Part shown: positions 1 to 7,840 of the stretch, in pieces | How positions within the stretch are numbered: the first letter of the stretch is position 1 | Layout: every line of letters begins with the position of its first letter | Assembly (NCBI GenBank): GCA_964629575.1 | Contig: CAZVUM010000017.1 | Coordinates: forward strand, 1 to 64,000 | Direction of reading: 5' to 3' | Length of the DNA: 64,000 bases | Origin: JAYPWI01 sp964629575 | GTDB lineage: Bacteria; Actinomycetota; Acidimicrobiia; Acidimicrobiales; Poriferisodalaceae | The notes under the pieces: generated by a model | What the model was told of the DNA's origin: nothing | What the model saw: only the letters and a program-made list of their open reading frames with translations | Database searches by the model: none | Program-made: the position numbers and the translations under genes

Positions 1-40
1 CCCGGTCTCCACCTCGTCGTTCCGCACACTTCCAGATTAC

Positions 41-54
41 CGAACATGTGTTCT
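41..54. promoter_or_regulatory. LexA-like SOS box
   Basis: The sequence CGAACATGTGTTCT matches the actinobacterial SOS box CGAAC-N4-GTTCG at nine of ten fixed positions. It lies at the extreme left, in front of a possible leftward gene that would begin at about position 30 and run off the window, and 104 bp from the end of the tetR gene. The motif is seen; LexA binding is inferred. Confidence 0.4.
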
Positions 55-157
55 ATCACAACCTGAAAGGGACAGAAATGCAAGAAAAGTGTGGTGCGGG
101 GAACGTGCCGATCTCGAGCGGCTGGGCCGGCGAGCCTTGTTCTGTTCCGTTGGGGTG

Positions 158-781
158 CTAGTTGCTGCTGGCGGACCCTGGGGTCACTTCGTGGGAGCCA
201 GCATGGTGAAGGCAGGCGGATAGGACGAGGTCGTTGTCGAGGTCGTGCCCGTCCCCGATGAGTTGTATCGCAGCGCGGATTTGGGCTGCGATGAGGGCTG
301 CGCGGGCGCTGGTTCGTCCGTCGTCGGTGAATGTTCCTTGTTGTTGGCCGAGCTTGAGGACTGCCTCCACCTGTTCTGCGAAGTGGCCGCGACGCCAGAA
401 CGGGGTTTCGAAGATGTTGGCCATGAACTGCGTCCACTTCGGAGTGGTTCGAGCAGCTTCCAGGACTCGGTCGACGGTGGCGGAGAGTTTGATGACGGCC
501 GAATCGACCGCGGTCGCGTCGAGCTCGGTGAGTGCAGCGTGGTGGGCGTCGAGCATGTCGTCGACGAGTTCCTCGATGGCTGCGTCTCGAGATTCGAAAT
601 GGTTGTAGAAGGTGTTGGGCGCCACGTCGGCCCGCTCGGTGATATCGCCGACGACGACCGCGTTGACGCCACGTTCGCTGATGAGCTCGAAGAGAGCCAG
701 AAGGAGTGCTTCGTGTACCGCTTGTCGTTTGCGCGTCCTGCGCGACACGGTGACGTCTGAGTCCTGAGGTTCCTTTGGCAT
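158..781 (-). CDS. TetR family transcriptional regulator
   Basis: Cytoplasmic one-component repressor of 207 residues, the usual family length. The N-terminal helix-turn-helix spans about residues 18-65, with the recognition-helix signature VAPNTFYNHFESRDA preceded by a GVNAVVVGDITERA stretch. The remaining all-helical part (about 80-195) would bind an unknown ligand and dimerise. The gene is monocistronic and transcribed leftward. A TTGGGG-N5-CCCCAA palindrome lies 91 bp upstream of the start and could be its own operator. No neighbouring enzyme or pump points to the ligand. Confidence 0.88.
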   Translation of the reverse strand: MPKEPQDSDVTVSRRTRKRQAVHEALLLALFELISERGVNAVVVGDITERADVAPNTFYNHFESRDAAIEELVDDMLDAHHAALTELDATAVDSAVIKLSATVDRVLEAARTTPKWTQFMANIFETPFWRRGHFAEQVEAVLKLGQQQGTFTDDGRTSARAALIAAQIRAAIQLIGDGHDLDNDLVLSACLHHAGSHEVTPGSASSN

Positions 782-871
782 CTCGATCGCTCCCCTGCGC
801 CGAGGTGAATCCTGTCGCCGACTCTAACGCCGCGGTTATGGGGCGCCCGAGCGCGGCGAACCTGGCAATTG

Positions 872-888
872 TTGGGGTTGGTCCCCAA
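872..888. promoter_or_regulatory. 17-bp palindrome, possible TetR operator
   Basis: TTGGGG, five bases, CCCCAA: a perfect inverted repeat in the divergent gap between the tetR gene (start 781) and the small rightward gene at 927. Its size and position suit a TetR-family operator. That it binds the neighbouring regulator is inferred. Confidence 0.35.
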
Positions 889-926
889 ACATGAAGATCA
901 CTCAGCTGTCTCGGTGATATCTTCCA

Positions 927-1214
927 ATGTGCGCGGCCGGCTGGAGCGGAGGGGCGCAGTTGGCGAATCATGTGAAGTTGGTCGCCACTGCCCGGCTGAT
1001 GCTCAGGGGTCAGCCCGGGGCCAGCATTTCCGTGTCGGAGCTGCGCTCGGTGAGCGCTCAGTACTGGGAAGATGCAGCTGATTGGACACTTCGAGAGGTG
1101 CTACTGGGGTGCCGCGATGCTGTCGACGCAGGCTTTGTTATCGAGGTGTCGGCCGGTGCTTCTGGAAGTGACTTCGGGCGCCATTTCATGCTCAACCCAC
1201 CCTTCGACGCGTGA
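927..1214 (+). CDS. small hypothetical protein
   Basis: Up to 95 residues, not recognised. A TTG codon at 960 has a better ribosome site (GGAGGGG five bases upstream) than the ATG at 927, so the real product may be 84 residues. The middle is a run of likely helices containing SISVSELRSVSAQYW and DWTLREVLLGCRDAVDAG, which could be a small winged helix. It lies opposite the TetR gene across a palindrome. No partner suggests a role. Coding status rests on codon pattern and ribosome site only. Confidence 0.4.
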   Translation: MCAAGWSGGAQLANHVKLVATARLMLRGQPGASISVSELRSVSAQYWEDAADWTLREVLLGCRDAVDAGFVIEVSAGASGSDFGRHFMLNPPFDA

Positions 1215-1264
1215 TGGCACCCCGCCTCGGGACGCCGCGCTGAGGGGTGACTTCGTTGATGGGG

Positions 1265-1287
1265 TCCATCCCCAAACTTGGGATGGA
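1265..1287. repeat. 8-bp inverted repeat with 7-bp spacer
   Basis: TCCATCCC and GGGATGGA arms separated by seven bases, in the 231-bp gap between the two small genes at 927 and 1446. It shares the CCCAA...TTGGG core with the 872-888 palindrome, so the two may be sites for one regulator, or this may be a hairpin ending the upstream transcript. No T-run follows. Confidence 0.3.
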
Positions 1288-1445
1288 TCCCTAACGTGAT
1301 CGCTGTTGCCGTCGATAGATCACTTGAGACCCACTGAGGCTGCCAAACCACGTGGGTCTCCCCGGCGACACCCACCGCCGGAGCCACACTCCATGTGGAG
1401 TGGGCGCCTATCGGGCGCTCACTCCGCAGGGACATTGGGAGGGCC

Positions 1446-1862
1446 ATGAACACGCGATCAGCCGCCACCCTCGATGGTGGCCTCTGCGCAATTGCTGAAG
1501 CCGTCGATCAGACACCGGGCAGCAGCTTCCCGATCACCCTCGCAGTCGGAGGCAGCTGGCTCACCGGCAAGATCATCGGCACCCGCGAGTGGGCCGAACG
1601 CTGCGCCGAAGTTGTGAAACCCGCATCGTCAAGCGTCGCCAGGGCTCTATCGAAGATGGGCCAGATGTTGCGACCAACCGCTGACGAACGAACCTTCCTT
1701 CCCGAACTCGTTGTGTTTCCCGAGGACCAATCCAGCGGCTTCGTTCACTTCCTTGGCGCTGACACGCTGGGAAACCTCCCCAGCAGCCCGATGCGCATCC
1801 CTCTAGCCGCCGTTGACGCATGGGCTCCCGGGGTCGTTCAGCGAACCGAGTCACCCAGCTGA
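1446..1862 (+). CDS. hypothetical protein, GvpU-like pattern
   Basis: A 138-residue protein. The ATG at 1446 is preferred because GGGAGGG lies just upstream; an in-frame ATG at 1395 has no ribosome site. Around residues 27-50 the pattern ITLAVGGSWLTGKIIGTREW resembles the beta-strand opening of small GvpU-like or DUF-type actinobacterial proteins, but there are no other gas-vesicle genes here. A second strand-rich segment follows at about 95-130. Function is not assigned. Confidence 0.5.
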   Translation: MNTRSAATLDGGLCAIAEAVDQTPGSSFPITLAVGGSWLTGKIIGTREWAERCAEVVKPASSSVARALSKMGQMLRPTADERTFLPELVVFPEDQSSGFVHFLGADTLGNLPSSPMRIPLAAVDAWAPGVVQRTESPS

Positions 1863-1995
1863 ATCGCGGCGATCAACTTTGTTGATGGACACCACCATCT
1901 TTGAAGTGTGACCCCACCGTTGGTAGCTCTGTGCACATGAAACGACTCGGGGAACCACAGCTCACAGGCCCCGCTCCCCTGACAAGCGGCAATCC

Positions 1996-2262
1996 ATGAG
2001 CAGGTACCTCCCGCTCGTACTCGAGGCCATCCGGGAGCTCTCGAGCCCCGAAAACCCGCTTGTGAGCGTCGATCGCATCCACCAACACATCAACACTCAC
2101 GGCCCACCAGGCGGACCACGCCCACCACGCATCATCGTGCAATGGTGCCGGACCGGAGTCGACCAGGGCCTCCTCTGCGAACACACGCATCCAACCAACC
2201 GGCTGCAGTGGCAGGGCTACCACTACCACCTCAACGAGCCCACCGGTGCGGGTCCGAGCTAA
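1996..2262 (+). CDS. small hypothetical protein
   Basis: An 88-residue protein, not recognised. The first half (RYLPLVLEAIRELSS, then VDRIHQHINTHG) reads like the helices of a winged-helix DNA-binding fold, followed by aromatic strands around RLQWQGYHYHLNE. No good ribosome site precedes the ATG. It stands alone, 134 bp after the previous small gene. A shadow reading is possible, but codon use fits the genome. Confidence 0.4.
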   Translation: MSRYLPLVLEAIRELSSPENPLVSVDRIHQHINTHGPPGGPRPPRIIVQWCRTGVDQGLLCEHTHPTNRLQWQGYHYHLNEPTGAGPS

Positions 2263-2549
2263 CCAGTTCCACACGCACCGCCACCCAACGGATGCAAGTC
2301 TCAAGGTGCGCGAGAACCGGCCATGACCGCGGGTGGCGTGCGAAGAGCCGAAACTTGGTCGATAGTGCCCGCTCAGCGAACCCTTTCGACCACAGAAGCC
2401 GATGCCGGCTCCCGTGTGGAGGGTCTGTCCGTTCCGCGAGCACAATGGCGCAAATTTCGACACCGAGACCGCCTGGGGCGGCCTGGCTGTCGACAGATCC
2501 GGCGATTCGCCGGTGACCTGCTTCTGTCGCCCACCGTCGTGACGGCGCG
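2263..2549. other. 287-bp stretch without a supported gene
   Basis: Lies between the small rightward gene and the end of the leftward thiolase-like gene. Several open frames cross it on both strands but none has a ribosome site or recognisable protein pattern. No strong hairpin or repeat was seen. Confidence 0.4.
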
Positions 2550-3755
2550 TCAGTCGTCGGACCGCAACAGGATCGCCTGGGCATTGAAGTAGTAGCCGCC
2601 GGGGGTGACCAGGGCGACTTGCACACCGTCGACCTGGCGGGTCCCCGCCGCGCCACGTAGCTGGAGGCACGCCTCGCGCAGATGACCGGCGCCCTGGGTC
2701 CCTCCCTCGGACAGGCTGCCGCCGTGAGGGTTCACCGGGATGCGTCCGTCGACGAGGATCCGCTGCTCGTCATCGATCCAGTGCTGCTCGACGAACCGAC
2801 CACCTTCGCCGCGGTCGCAGTAGCCGACGTTCTCGAACCAGGTCAGCGCGATGTTCGAGAAACCCTCGTACGGGAAGAAGACATCGACATCGGGCAACGT
2901 GAGCTCGGACTTGGCCCACAGGCGCTCGGCTGCCACCACCTGCCCGGCGTGGTCGAGGTCGCGCAACTGCTCCTCCGAGCCGTAGTCGGTGTGACCCAGA
3001 GTCGCGGCGTGCACGAGAACCGGCGGATGTGGCAGGTCGCGAGCTCGCTCGACGCTCGTGATGACGAACGCGTCGGCCCCGTCCACCGGCACGTCCATGT
3101 CGTAGACCGTGAGCGGGTCACGCACCATGCGACCCTCGAGATAGTCCGCCATCGAGAGCGGGTCGCGGTACACGGCATCGGGGTTCGACGCAGCGTTTGT
3201 GCGGGAGTTGAGCGCCACCCGCCCAAGCGCTTCGCGTGTGTAGCCGTAGGTGTGGAGGTAGTAGCCGGCCCATGCCGCATAGGCGGGGGCGAGCGCGAGT
3301 GAATCGGGGCCGGCGTCGACGTGCCCGGTCCCCCAGCCACTGCTGGCGCCGGCCAGACCCAGACCGGCGGTCCTTCGCATCGGATCCGACGCAGCCGACC
3401 TCGACGACCAGGGCATGCGGTAGCCGTGGTGGTACACGAGGGCCGTGTCGCACATCCCCGAATGCACGGCGGCGACCGCGGCCACGATCTGGTTACCGAT
3501 GACCATTGCGGGGTTGGCGAACCACGACACGGCCGGAATACCCAGGGCGGCCTGCACCCACTGCGCCGCGACCCCTGATCCGCAGATCCCGTCGATGTCC
3601 TCGGCGCCGAGCCCCGCGTCGCGCAGCGCGGCGACCGTCGCCTCGGCCACCAGCCCTCCCTGAGACACATCGGTCCGCGACCGCGAATACGGCGACCGGC
3701 CGACGCCGACGATGGCCACCTGATCGCGCGCCGGACTTCGGCGCGGGCCGGTCAT
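2550..3755 (-). CDS. thiolase-superfamily protein (Ltp2/SCPx-like)
   Basis: A 401-residue thiolase-fold protein. It opens with DQVAIVGVGRSPYSR and ends with the family NPHGGSLSEGG loop. Where catalytic thiolases have the ACASG nucleophile motif this protein reads PAMVIG (about residue 84), so the active cysteine is missing. That is typical of the lipid-transfer/aldolase branch, such as Ltp2 of steroid side-chain degradation. It overlaps the upstream DUF35 gene by 4 bp, the standard partner of this branch. Likely role: C-C bond chemistry on an acyl-CoA; the substrate is unknown. Confidence 0.82.
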   Translation of the reverse strand: MTGPRRSPARDQVAIVGVGRSPYSRSRTDVSQGGLVAEATVAALRDAGLGAEDIDGICGSGVAAQWVQAALGIPAVSWFANPAMVIGNQIVAAVAAVHSGMCDTALVYHHGYRMPWSSRSAASDPMRRTAGLGLAGASSGWGTGHVDAGPDSLALAPAYAAWAGYYLHTYGYTREALGRVALNSRTNAASNPDAVYRDPLSMADYLEGRMVRDPLTVYDMDVPVDGADAFVITSVERARDLPHPPVLVHAATLGHTDYGSEEQLRDLDHAGQVVAAERLWAKSELTLPDVDVFFPYEGFSNIALTWFENVGYCDRGEGGRFVEQHWIDDEQRILVDGRIPVNPHGGSLSEGGTQGAGHLREACLQLRGAAGTRQVDGVQVALVTPGGYYFNAQAILLRSDD

Positions 3756-4183
3756 CGCACAACCTCGAAACCCACACGGGGCGCAGAGCCCTCGTCCCTC
3801 CGGATCACCACCTGGACGCGATCGCCGATGGCGACGTCGGAGGCTGGCGTGCCCACGACCCCGCCCGCGAGACGCAGACCGTCTTGCTCGTCCAGGTCCA
3901 CGGCGACGACCGCGTATCCATCCGTGTAGTCAACGCCCGGTCGACGTGGCCCCTGGCGCAGAACCGTCACCAGGGCCACGGTCCCACCTCCCGAGACCTC
4001 CGCGGGTGTGACGTTCCAGGACCAACACTGCGGGCACAGCGGTCGCGGCGGCTGGTGCCAATGGCCACAGTCCTCACATCGATTCACCACCACCCTGTTC
4101 TGGAGCAGGGCCCCGTGAAACGCCGCGTTGTCTACATCGATACGCACCCTCGGAAAGGCACCGAGCAGGTCCTCGGGATCCAA
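3752..4183 (-). CDS. DUF35 OB-fold zinc-ribbon protein
   Basis: Acyl-CoA-binding accessory subunit of the downstream thiolase-like protein. The rubredoxin-like zinc ribbon is clear: NRCEDCGHWHQPPRPLCPQC gives four cysteines. It is followed by a C-terminal OB fold (about 70-140). I place the start at the TTG at 4183, with GGGAG six bases upstream, giving 143 residues. The longer reading from 4306 would add 41 atypical residues and leave only 11 bp to the divergent LLM gene. Its stop overlaps the thiolase start (ATGA), so the two are co-translated, as in ChsH2-Ltp2 type complexes. Confidence 0.8.
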   Translation of the reverse strand: MDPEDLLGAFPRVRIDVDNAAFHGALLQNRVVVNRCEDCGHWHQPPRPLCPQCWSWNVTPAEVSGGGTVALVTVLRQGPRRPGVDYTDGYAVVAVDLDEQDGLRLAGGVVGTPASDVAIGDRVQVVIRRDEGSAPRVGFEVVR

Positions 4184-4317
4184 TGGACTCTCCCTCTCAC
4201 CCGACCGAGGAGCGATCTCAGCCGTCGCCCGCCAATCGTCGCACGTCGCAGGCCAACGACGCTCGAACGGCGAGCGCTCCGCTGCGGGGAGTCCTACCGG
4301 CGCCATAGGGTCTGGCC

Positions 4318-5193
4318 ATGAAGTTCGGAATCATGTTTGCCAACGCCGGCCACTACGCGACCAGTGAGGGCGCGGCCGCGCTGGCCACCGCAGCTGACGA
4401 GTGCGGCATCGAGTCGATCTGGGCCGTCGAGCATGTGGTCATCCCGCACGGCTACCAGTCGCAGTACCCCTACCACGAGAGCGGCAAGATCCCCGGTGGC
4501 GAGGATCCCGACCTGCCCGATCCCCTCCTGTGGCTAACCTACGCAGCCGCCCTCACCAAGGAAGTACGCCTGGCGACCGGCATCCTCATCGTCCCCCAGC
4601 GCAACCCCGTCGTGTTGGCCAAGGAGTGCGCGACGCTCGCCAAGCTGTCCAACAACCGCTTCGAGCTCGGTATCGGCGTGGGGTGGCTGCAGGAGGAGTT
4701 CGACGCGCTGGGAGTGTCGTGGCCCCAACGAGGTCGACGCACCGACGAGTACTGCGGCGCGATGCAGGCGCTCTGGAGCCAAGAACACGCCGCGTACGAC
4801 GGCGAGTTCGTGAACTTCGGTGGAGCGATCTCGCGCCCTCAGCCCGATGGAGGGTCACTCCCTATCGTCGTCGGTGGCCACAGCGACGCCGCAGCTCGGC
4901 GCGCGGGTCGCTACGGCACCGGCTTCTTCCCCGCCAGAGGAACCGATGAGGAGCTGGCACACCTGTTCGAGGTCGTGCGTTCGGAGGCCGAGGCACAGGG
5001 CCGCGACGGTGATGCGATCGAGAACACCACCATGGTCTGGTCGTGGCGACGCGAGTCGCTCGACCGGGTGAAAGAGCTCGAGGACATCGGAGTCGACCGC
5101 CTGGTCGTGGCCCCTCCGACGTCGAACCCCACCAAGATCCGCGACGCCGTCGAAGAGCTCGCCGAGACCATCGCGCCCATCGCCGAACGCTGA
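4318..5193 (+). CDS. LLM class F420-dependent oxidoreductase
   Basis: A 291-residue bacterial-luciferase-like (alpha/beta)8 flavin or F420 enzyme. It starts with KFGIMFANAGHYATSEG and has the internal GTGILIVPQRNPVVLAKECA-like strand-helix (read here as ATGILIVPQRNPVVLAK), FELGIGVGWLQEEFDALG, and the C-terminal IVVGGHSDAAARRAGRYGTG. This arrangement is that of the TIGR03619 subfamily common in actinobacteria. Substrate unknown. It is divergent from the DUF35 gene and convergent with the SRPBCC gene, so probably monocistronic. Confidence 0.85.
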   Translation: MKFGIMFANAGHYATSEGAAALATAADECGIESIWAVEHVVIPHGYQSQYPYHESGKIPGGEDPDLPDPLLWLTYAAALTKEVRLATGILIVPQRNPVVLAKECATLAKLSNNRFELGIGVGWLQEEFDALGVSWPQRGRRTDEYCGAMQALWSQEHAAYDGEFVNFGGAISRPQPDGGSLPIVVGGHSDAAARRAGRYGTGFFPARGTDEELAHLFEVVRSEAEAQGRDGDAIENTTMVWSWRRESLDRVKELEDIGVDRLVVAPPTSNPTKIRDAVEELAETIAPIAER

Positions 5194-5225
5194 CCCGCGC
5201 TGGTCGGGACCGGTCGGCAGGCCAG

Positions 5226-6017
5226 TTAGTTTCCGATTCGGGGTCCGGCCTGCATGAACTGCCAGTGGCGGCCTTCGCAATCCTGTCCCGTGTACGAGCG
5301 GAAGCCGTGCTCGGTGATCGGCGAGACCACCGTGGCCCCGGCAGCCTTCGCGTGTTGCAGGTGCGCGTCGAGATCATCGACGTAGACCAGCGGCGTGTCG
5401 GTTCCGACCGAACCCTCGCCGCCCCAGAGCACGAGCATTGCGTTGCCGATCCGGAACTCGATCCACGTGAATTCGGGGTCGCCCTCGTCCTGCGGGATGT
5501 CGCCTGTGCACTCGAGCTGAAAGACCTCGGCCAGCCAACGTGCAGTCGCCGCCGGCGTTGCTGAGCTCAAAGCAAGCCCGAAGCGTCCGGGCGTGGCCAG
5601 GCGTCCATCGGCTTCGCGACGCTCGAGGTGCCGGGGGAACCACTGCGGAGCCATGCGCAGCATGGACAGCTGCGCCGCGCCGTCGACGCCGTCCGGTACG
5701 ACGCCGGTCACGGTGACCCGGGCTCCATCGGACACTGCCGTGAAGCTCACGTCGATGGTGACGTCGTTGCCGGTCGTCCACGCGAGGCGGGCGCCCGGTT
5801 CCCAGACTGTGATGGTGCCGAGCACGAGCACCTCGTCGCCATTGTCCTCGACCACTCGGCCTCCGACACCGGGTTCGATCCGACGCTCGACGAGTCGCCA
5901 CGACTCGTGGGCGTCGATGGGCCCGTTGCCCCACCACTGGTCGTACTCCTCGGTGAAGATCTTGAAGGCCGTTGCCGGGTCGGCCGAGACCTCGATCTCG
6001 ACGTTCATATCGCTCAC
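5226..6017 (-). CDS. SRPBCC (AHSA1) plus glyoxalase-like fusion
   Basis: A 263-residue two-domain protein. The N-terminal half (about 5-135) is an AHSA1/START-like domain with TAFKIFTEEYDQWWG and LAWTTGNDVTIDVSF. The C-terminal half (about 150-263) is a vicinal-oxygen-chelate domain with VYVDDLDAHLQHAKAAGATV and GRHWQFMQAG. The GTG start at 6017 overlaps the ArsR stop (GTGA), showing translational coupling. ArsR plus AHSA1 pairs are common, with the AHSA1 protein often acting in stress or toxicant response. The substrate is not known. Confidence 0.82.
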   Translation of the reverse strand: MSDMNVEIEVSADPATAFKIFTEEYDQWWGNGPIDAHESWRLVERRIEPGVGGRVVEDNGDEVLVLGTITVWEPGARLAWTTGNDVTIDVSFTAVSDGARVTVTGVVPDGVDGAAQLSMLRMAPQWFPRHLERREADGRLATPGRFGLALSSATPAATARWLAEVFQLECTGDIPQDEGDPEFTWIEFRIGNAMLVLWGGEGSVGTDTPLVYVDDLDAHLQHAKAAGATVVSPITEHGFRSYTGQDCEGRHWQFMQAGPRIGN

Positions 6018-6328
6018 TGTTCCCTGTCCTCCACATGACGCTTGAACGACTCGAGCTGGTCCCGCCACTCGGCCTGAAGCTGATCGAGGTACGCCTGCAC
6101 GCCTGCGAGCGACCCCGGCCGGAGCCTGAAAAGCCTCACCCGTGCGTCTTCTGGAACCCGCTCGTCGGTGACGATCGATGCCTCGAGCAGCAGCTTGAGG
6201 TGTCGGCTCAACGCAGACGGCGAGGCACCGATGTCTTCGGCCAGCTCACCGGCGCGGCGCGGTCGGCTGCCGAGAAGCAGGACCACCTGCCGTCTCGTGG
6301 GGTCGGCGAGCGCCTCGAATACATCCAT
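6014..6328 (-). CDS. ArsR/SmtB-family regulator
   Basis: A winged-helix repressor of 104 residues, opening MDVFEALADPTRRQVVLLLG and followed by the helix-turn-helix AGELAEDIGASPSALSRHLK. No metal-binding cysteine pair (CxC) is present, so it is probably not a metal sensor; it belongs to the AHSA1-linked branch. The ATG at 6328 is preferred. A GTG at 6346 is in frame but lies inside the operator, and the candidate promoter would start transcription close to 6328, giving a leaderless or near-leaderless mRNA. It is co-transcribed with the SRPBCC/glyoxalase gene. Confidence 0.85.
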   Translation of the reverse strand: MDVFEALADPTRRQVVLLLGSRPRRAGELAEDIGASPSALSRHLKLLLEASIVTDERVPEDARVRLFRLRPGSLAGVQAYLDQLQAEWRDQLESFKRHVEDREQ

Positions 6329-6333
6329 TGAGA

Positions 6334-6358
6334 GTGAATATTTCACATAGAGGTGAAA
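6334..6358 (-). promoter_or_regulatory. ArsR operator inside its promoter
   Basis: Three GTGAA/TTCAC half-sites: GTGAA-TAT-TTCAC (6334-6346) and TTTCAC-N6-GTGAAA (6341-6358). On the minus strand a TTGACT -35-like box (about 6366-6361) precedes them, with an AATATT -10-like hexamer 17 bp later. A bound dimer would therefore block the promoter. This is a typical autoregulatory layout; binding is inferred. Confidence 0.55.
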
Positions 6359-6376
6359 TAGTCAATACCCGCGTCA

Positions 6377-6757
6377 TTACGAGAACTGGTCGATCATCAC
6401 CGGGTTGCCGTCGGGGTCCAGCACGATCAGGTGACCGGGACCCTCTGAGCCGGGCTCCACCTCGACCTCGAGTTCGACGTCCGCATCGAGCAGTTGTTGC
6501 TGGATCTCGCGAACGTCCAGCTCGGGCTCGCCGACGTTCGGCACGCCGTTCTCCAGGGCGACGCCGGGATTGAACGTCAGCATCGGTTTGTCGAACATGC
6601 CGTGGAACAAGCCGATGACGGTGCTGCCGTTCATCATGATGAGCCAGTTCTCCGAGGCGTCACCGCCGGTGACCTCGAAGCCGAGGGCTTCGTAGAACTG
6701 TCGGGATGCCTCCAGGTCCGCAACCGGGAGGCTGATCGAGAACGCGCCGAGCTCCAT
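6377..6757 (-). CDS. VOC/glyoxalase-family protein
   Basis: A 126-residue vicinal-oxygen-chelate protein with two beta-alpha-beta-beta-beta units. The first is ELGAFSISLPVADLEASRQF and FYEALGF, the second ends GHLIVLDPDGNPVMIDQFS. That single-chain length is typical of members that dimerise. Metal-ligand residues are not fully evident and the substrate is unknown. It is divergent from the LLM gene at 6800, with a 42-bp gap that must hold both promoters. Confidence 0.8.
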   Translation of the reverse strand: MELGAFSISLPVADLEASRQFYEALGFEVTGGDASENWLIMMNGSTVIGLFHGMFDKPMLTFNPGVALENGVPNVGEPELDVREIQQQLLDADVELEVEVEPGSEGPGHLIVLDPDGNPVMIDQFS

Positions 6758-6799
6758 CCCGCGAGTCTGCCCCGTCGCGATATGCCAGCATGCACACCC

Positions 6800-7831
6800 A
6801 TGCAGTTCGATCTCATGACTGGATCCCAGCGGTGGAGTGATGCCGCGGAGTTGGCCACGACGCTGGAGGCCGAGGGCTTCTCCGGAATGCTCTACACAGA
6901 GACCGGCCACGTCCCCTGGATGCAGATCGCCGCCGCGGCGATGGCGGCCCCGAGCCTCACCTTCACGACGGGCATCGCGGTGGCGTTTCCCCGAAGCCCG
7001 ATGGTCTCGGCCCAGATCGCTTGGGAACTGGCCGACGAGACCAACGGCAAGTTCCGGCTGGGTCTCGGCAGCCAGGTGAAGGGTCACATCACTCGTCGGT
7101 ACGCGACCGAGTTCAGCCAGCCGGCGAAGCGGATGCGCGACTACGTGCTCGCTGTGAAGGCCTGCCTGCGCGCCTTCCGCGGCGAGGAGAAACTCAACCA
7201 CGAGGGCGAGTTCTACGACCTGAGCCTGCTCCCGCCGGCGTGGAAGCCCAGGTCCCACGAGCACGGCGACATCAAGGTCGACATCAGCTCGGTGGGCCCG
7301 ATCATGAACCGAGTCGCGGGAGAGGTGGCCGACGGCGTTCACGTGCACCCGATGCACTCCCTGCACTACATCGAGAACCGTCTGCTGCCCGAGGTCGCAG
7401 AGGGTGCGGATCGAGCTGGCCGAGACATGGCCGACATCGACCTGATCGTTCCGGTGTTCGCGGTCCCCGGCGACACACCGGAAGAACGGGCGCCGCTGCT
7501 CCACAGGGCCAAGACGCAGATCGCCTTCTACGGGACCACCCCCAACTACGCATTCCAGTTCGAGGATCTCGGCTTTGAAGGGATGACCCAGAAGCTCGGC
7601 GGGCTCATGAAAGCCGGGGACATGGCCGGTATGGCCGATGCGATCACCGACGAGATGCTCGAACACTTTGCCCTCGTCAGCACGTGGGACGAGATGCCGG
7701 ATCGGCTCAACGATCGCTACGACGGGCGGGCGGCGAGAGTCGTCATGTACCTCACCGAGGAGGGGATGCGGAAGGATCCGGACTCCGTTCACAAGTGGGG
7801 CGAGGTCGCCCGCGCGGTGGCGGGAAGCTAG
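6800..7831 (+). CDS. LLM class F420-dependent oxidoreductase (TIGR03617-like)
   Basis: A 343-residue luciferase-like (alpha/beta)8 enzyme. Visible marks are the N-terminal QFDLMTGSQRWSDAAELA, TGIAVAFPRSPMVSAQIAW, and FRLGLGSQVKGHITRRYATE. The pattern suits the TIGR03617 branch, expected to use F420 or FMN. An in-frame ATG at 6782 would add six residues; neither start has a clear ribosome site, so the message may be leaderless. It heads a run with the SDR gene 9 bp on, then GMC and NAT genes joined by 4-bp overlaps, which suggests one catabolic pathway. Confidence 0.83.
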   Translation: MQFDLMTGSQRWSDAAELATTLEAEGFSGMLYTETGHVPWMQIAAAAMAAPSLTFTTGIAVAFPRSPMVSAQIAWELADETNGKFRLGLGSQVKGHITRRYATEFSQPAKRMRDYVLAVKACLRAFRGEEKLNHEGEFYDLSLLPPAWKPRSHEHGDIKVDISSVGPIMNRVAGEVADGVHVHPMHSLHYIENRLLPEVAEGADRAGRDMADIDLIVPVFAVPGDTPEERAPLLHRAKTQIAFYGTTPNYAFQFEDLGFEGMTQKLGGLMKAGDMAGMADAITDEMLEHFALVSTWDEMPDRLNDRYDGRAARVVMYLTEEGMRKDPDSVHKWGEVARAVAGS

Positions 7832-7840
7832 GGGAGCGAC

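Noticed and set aside
78..161. 27-residue open frame after the SOS box
   Set aside because: A weak ribosome site is present, but it is too short and unlike any family; it also runs into the tetR gene end.
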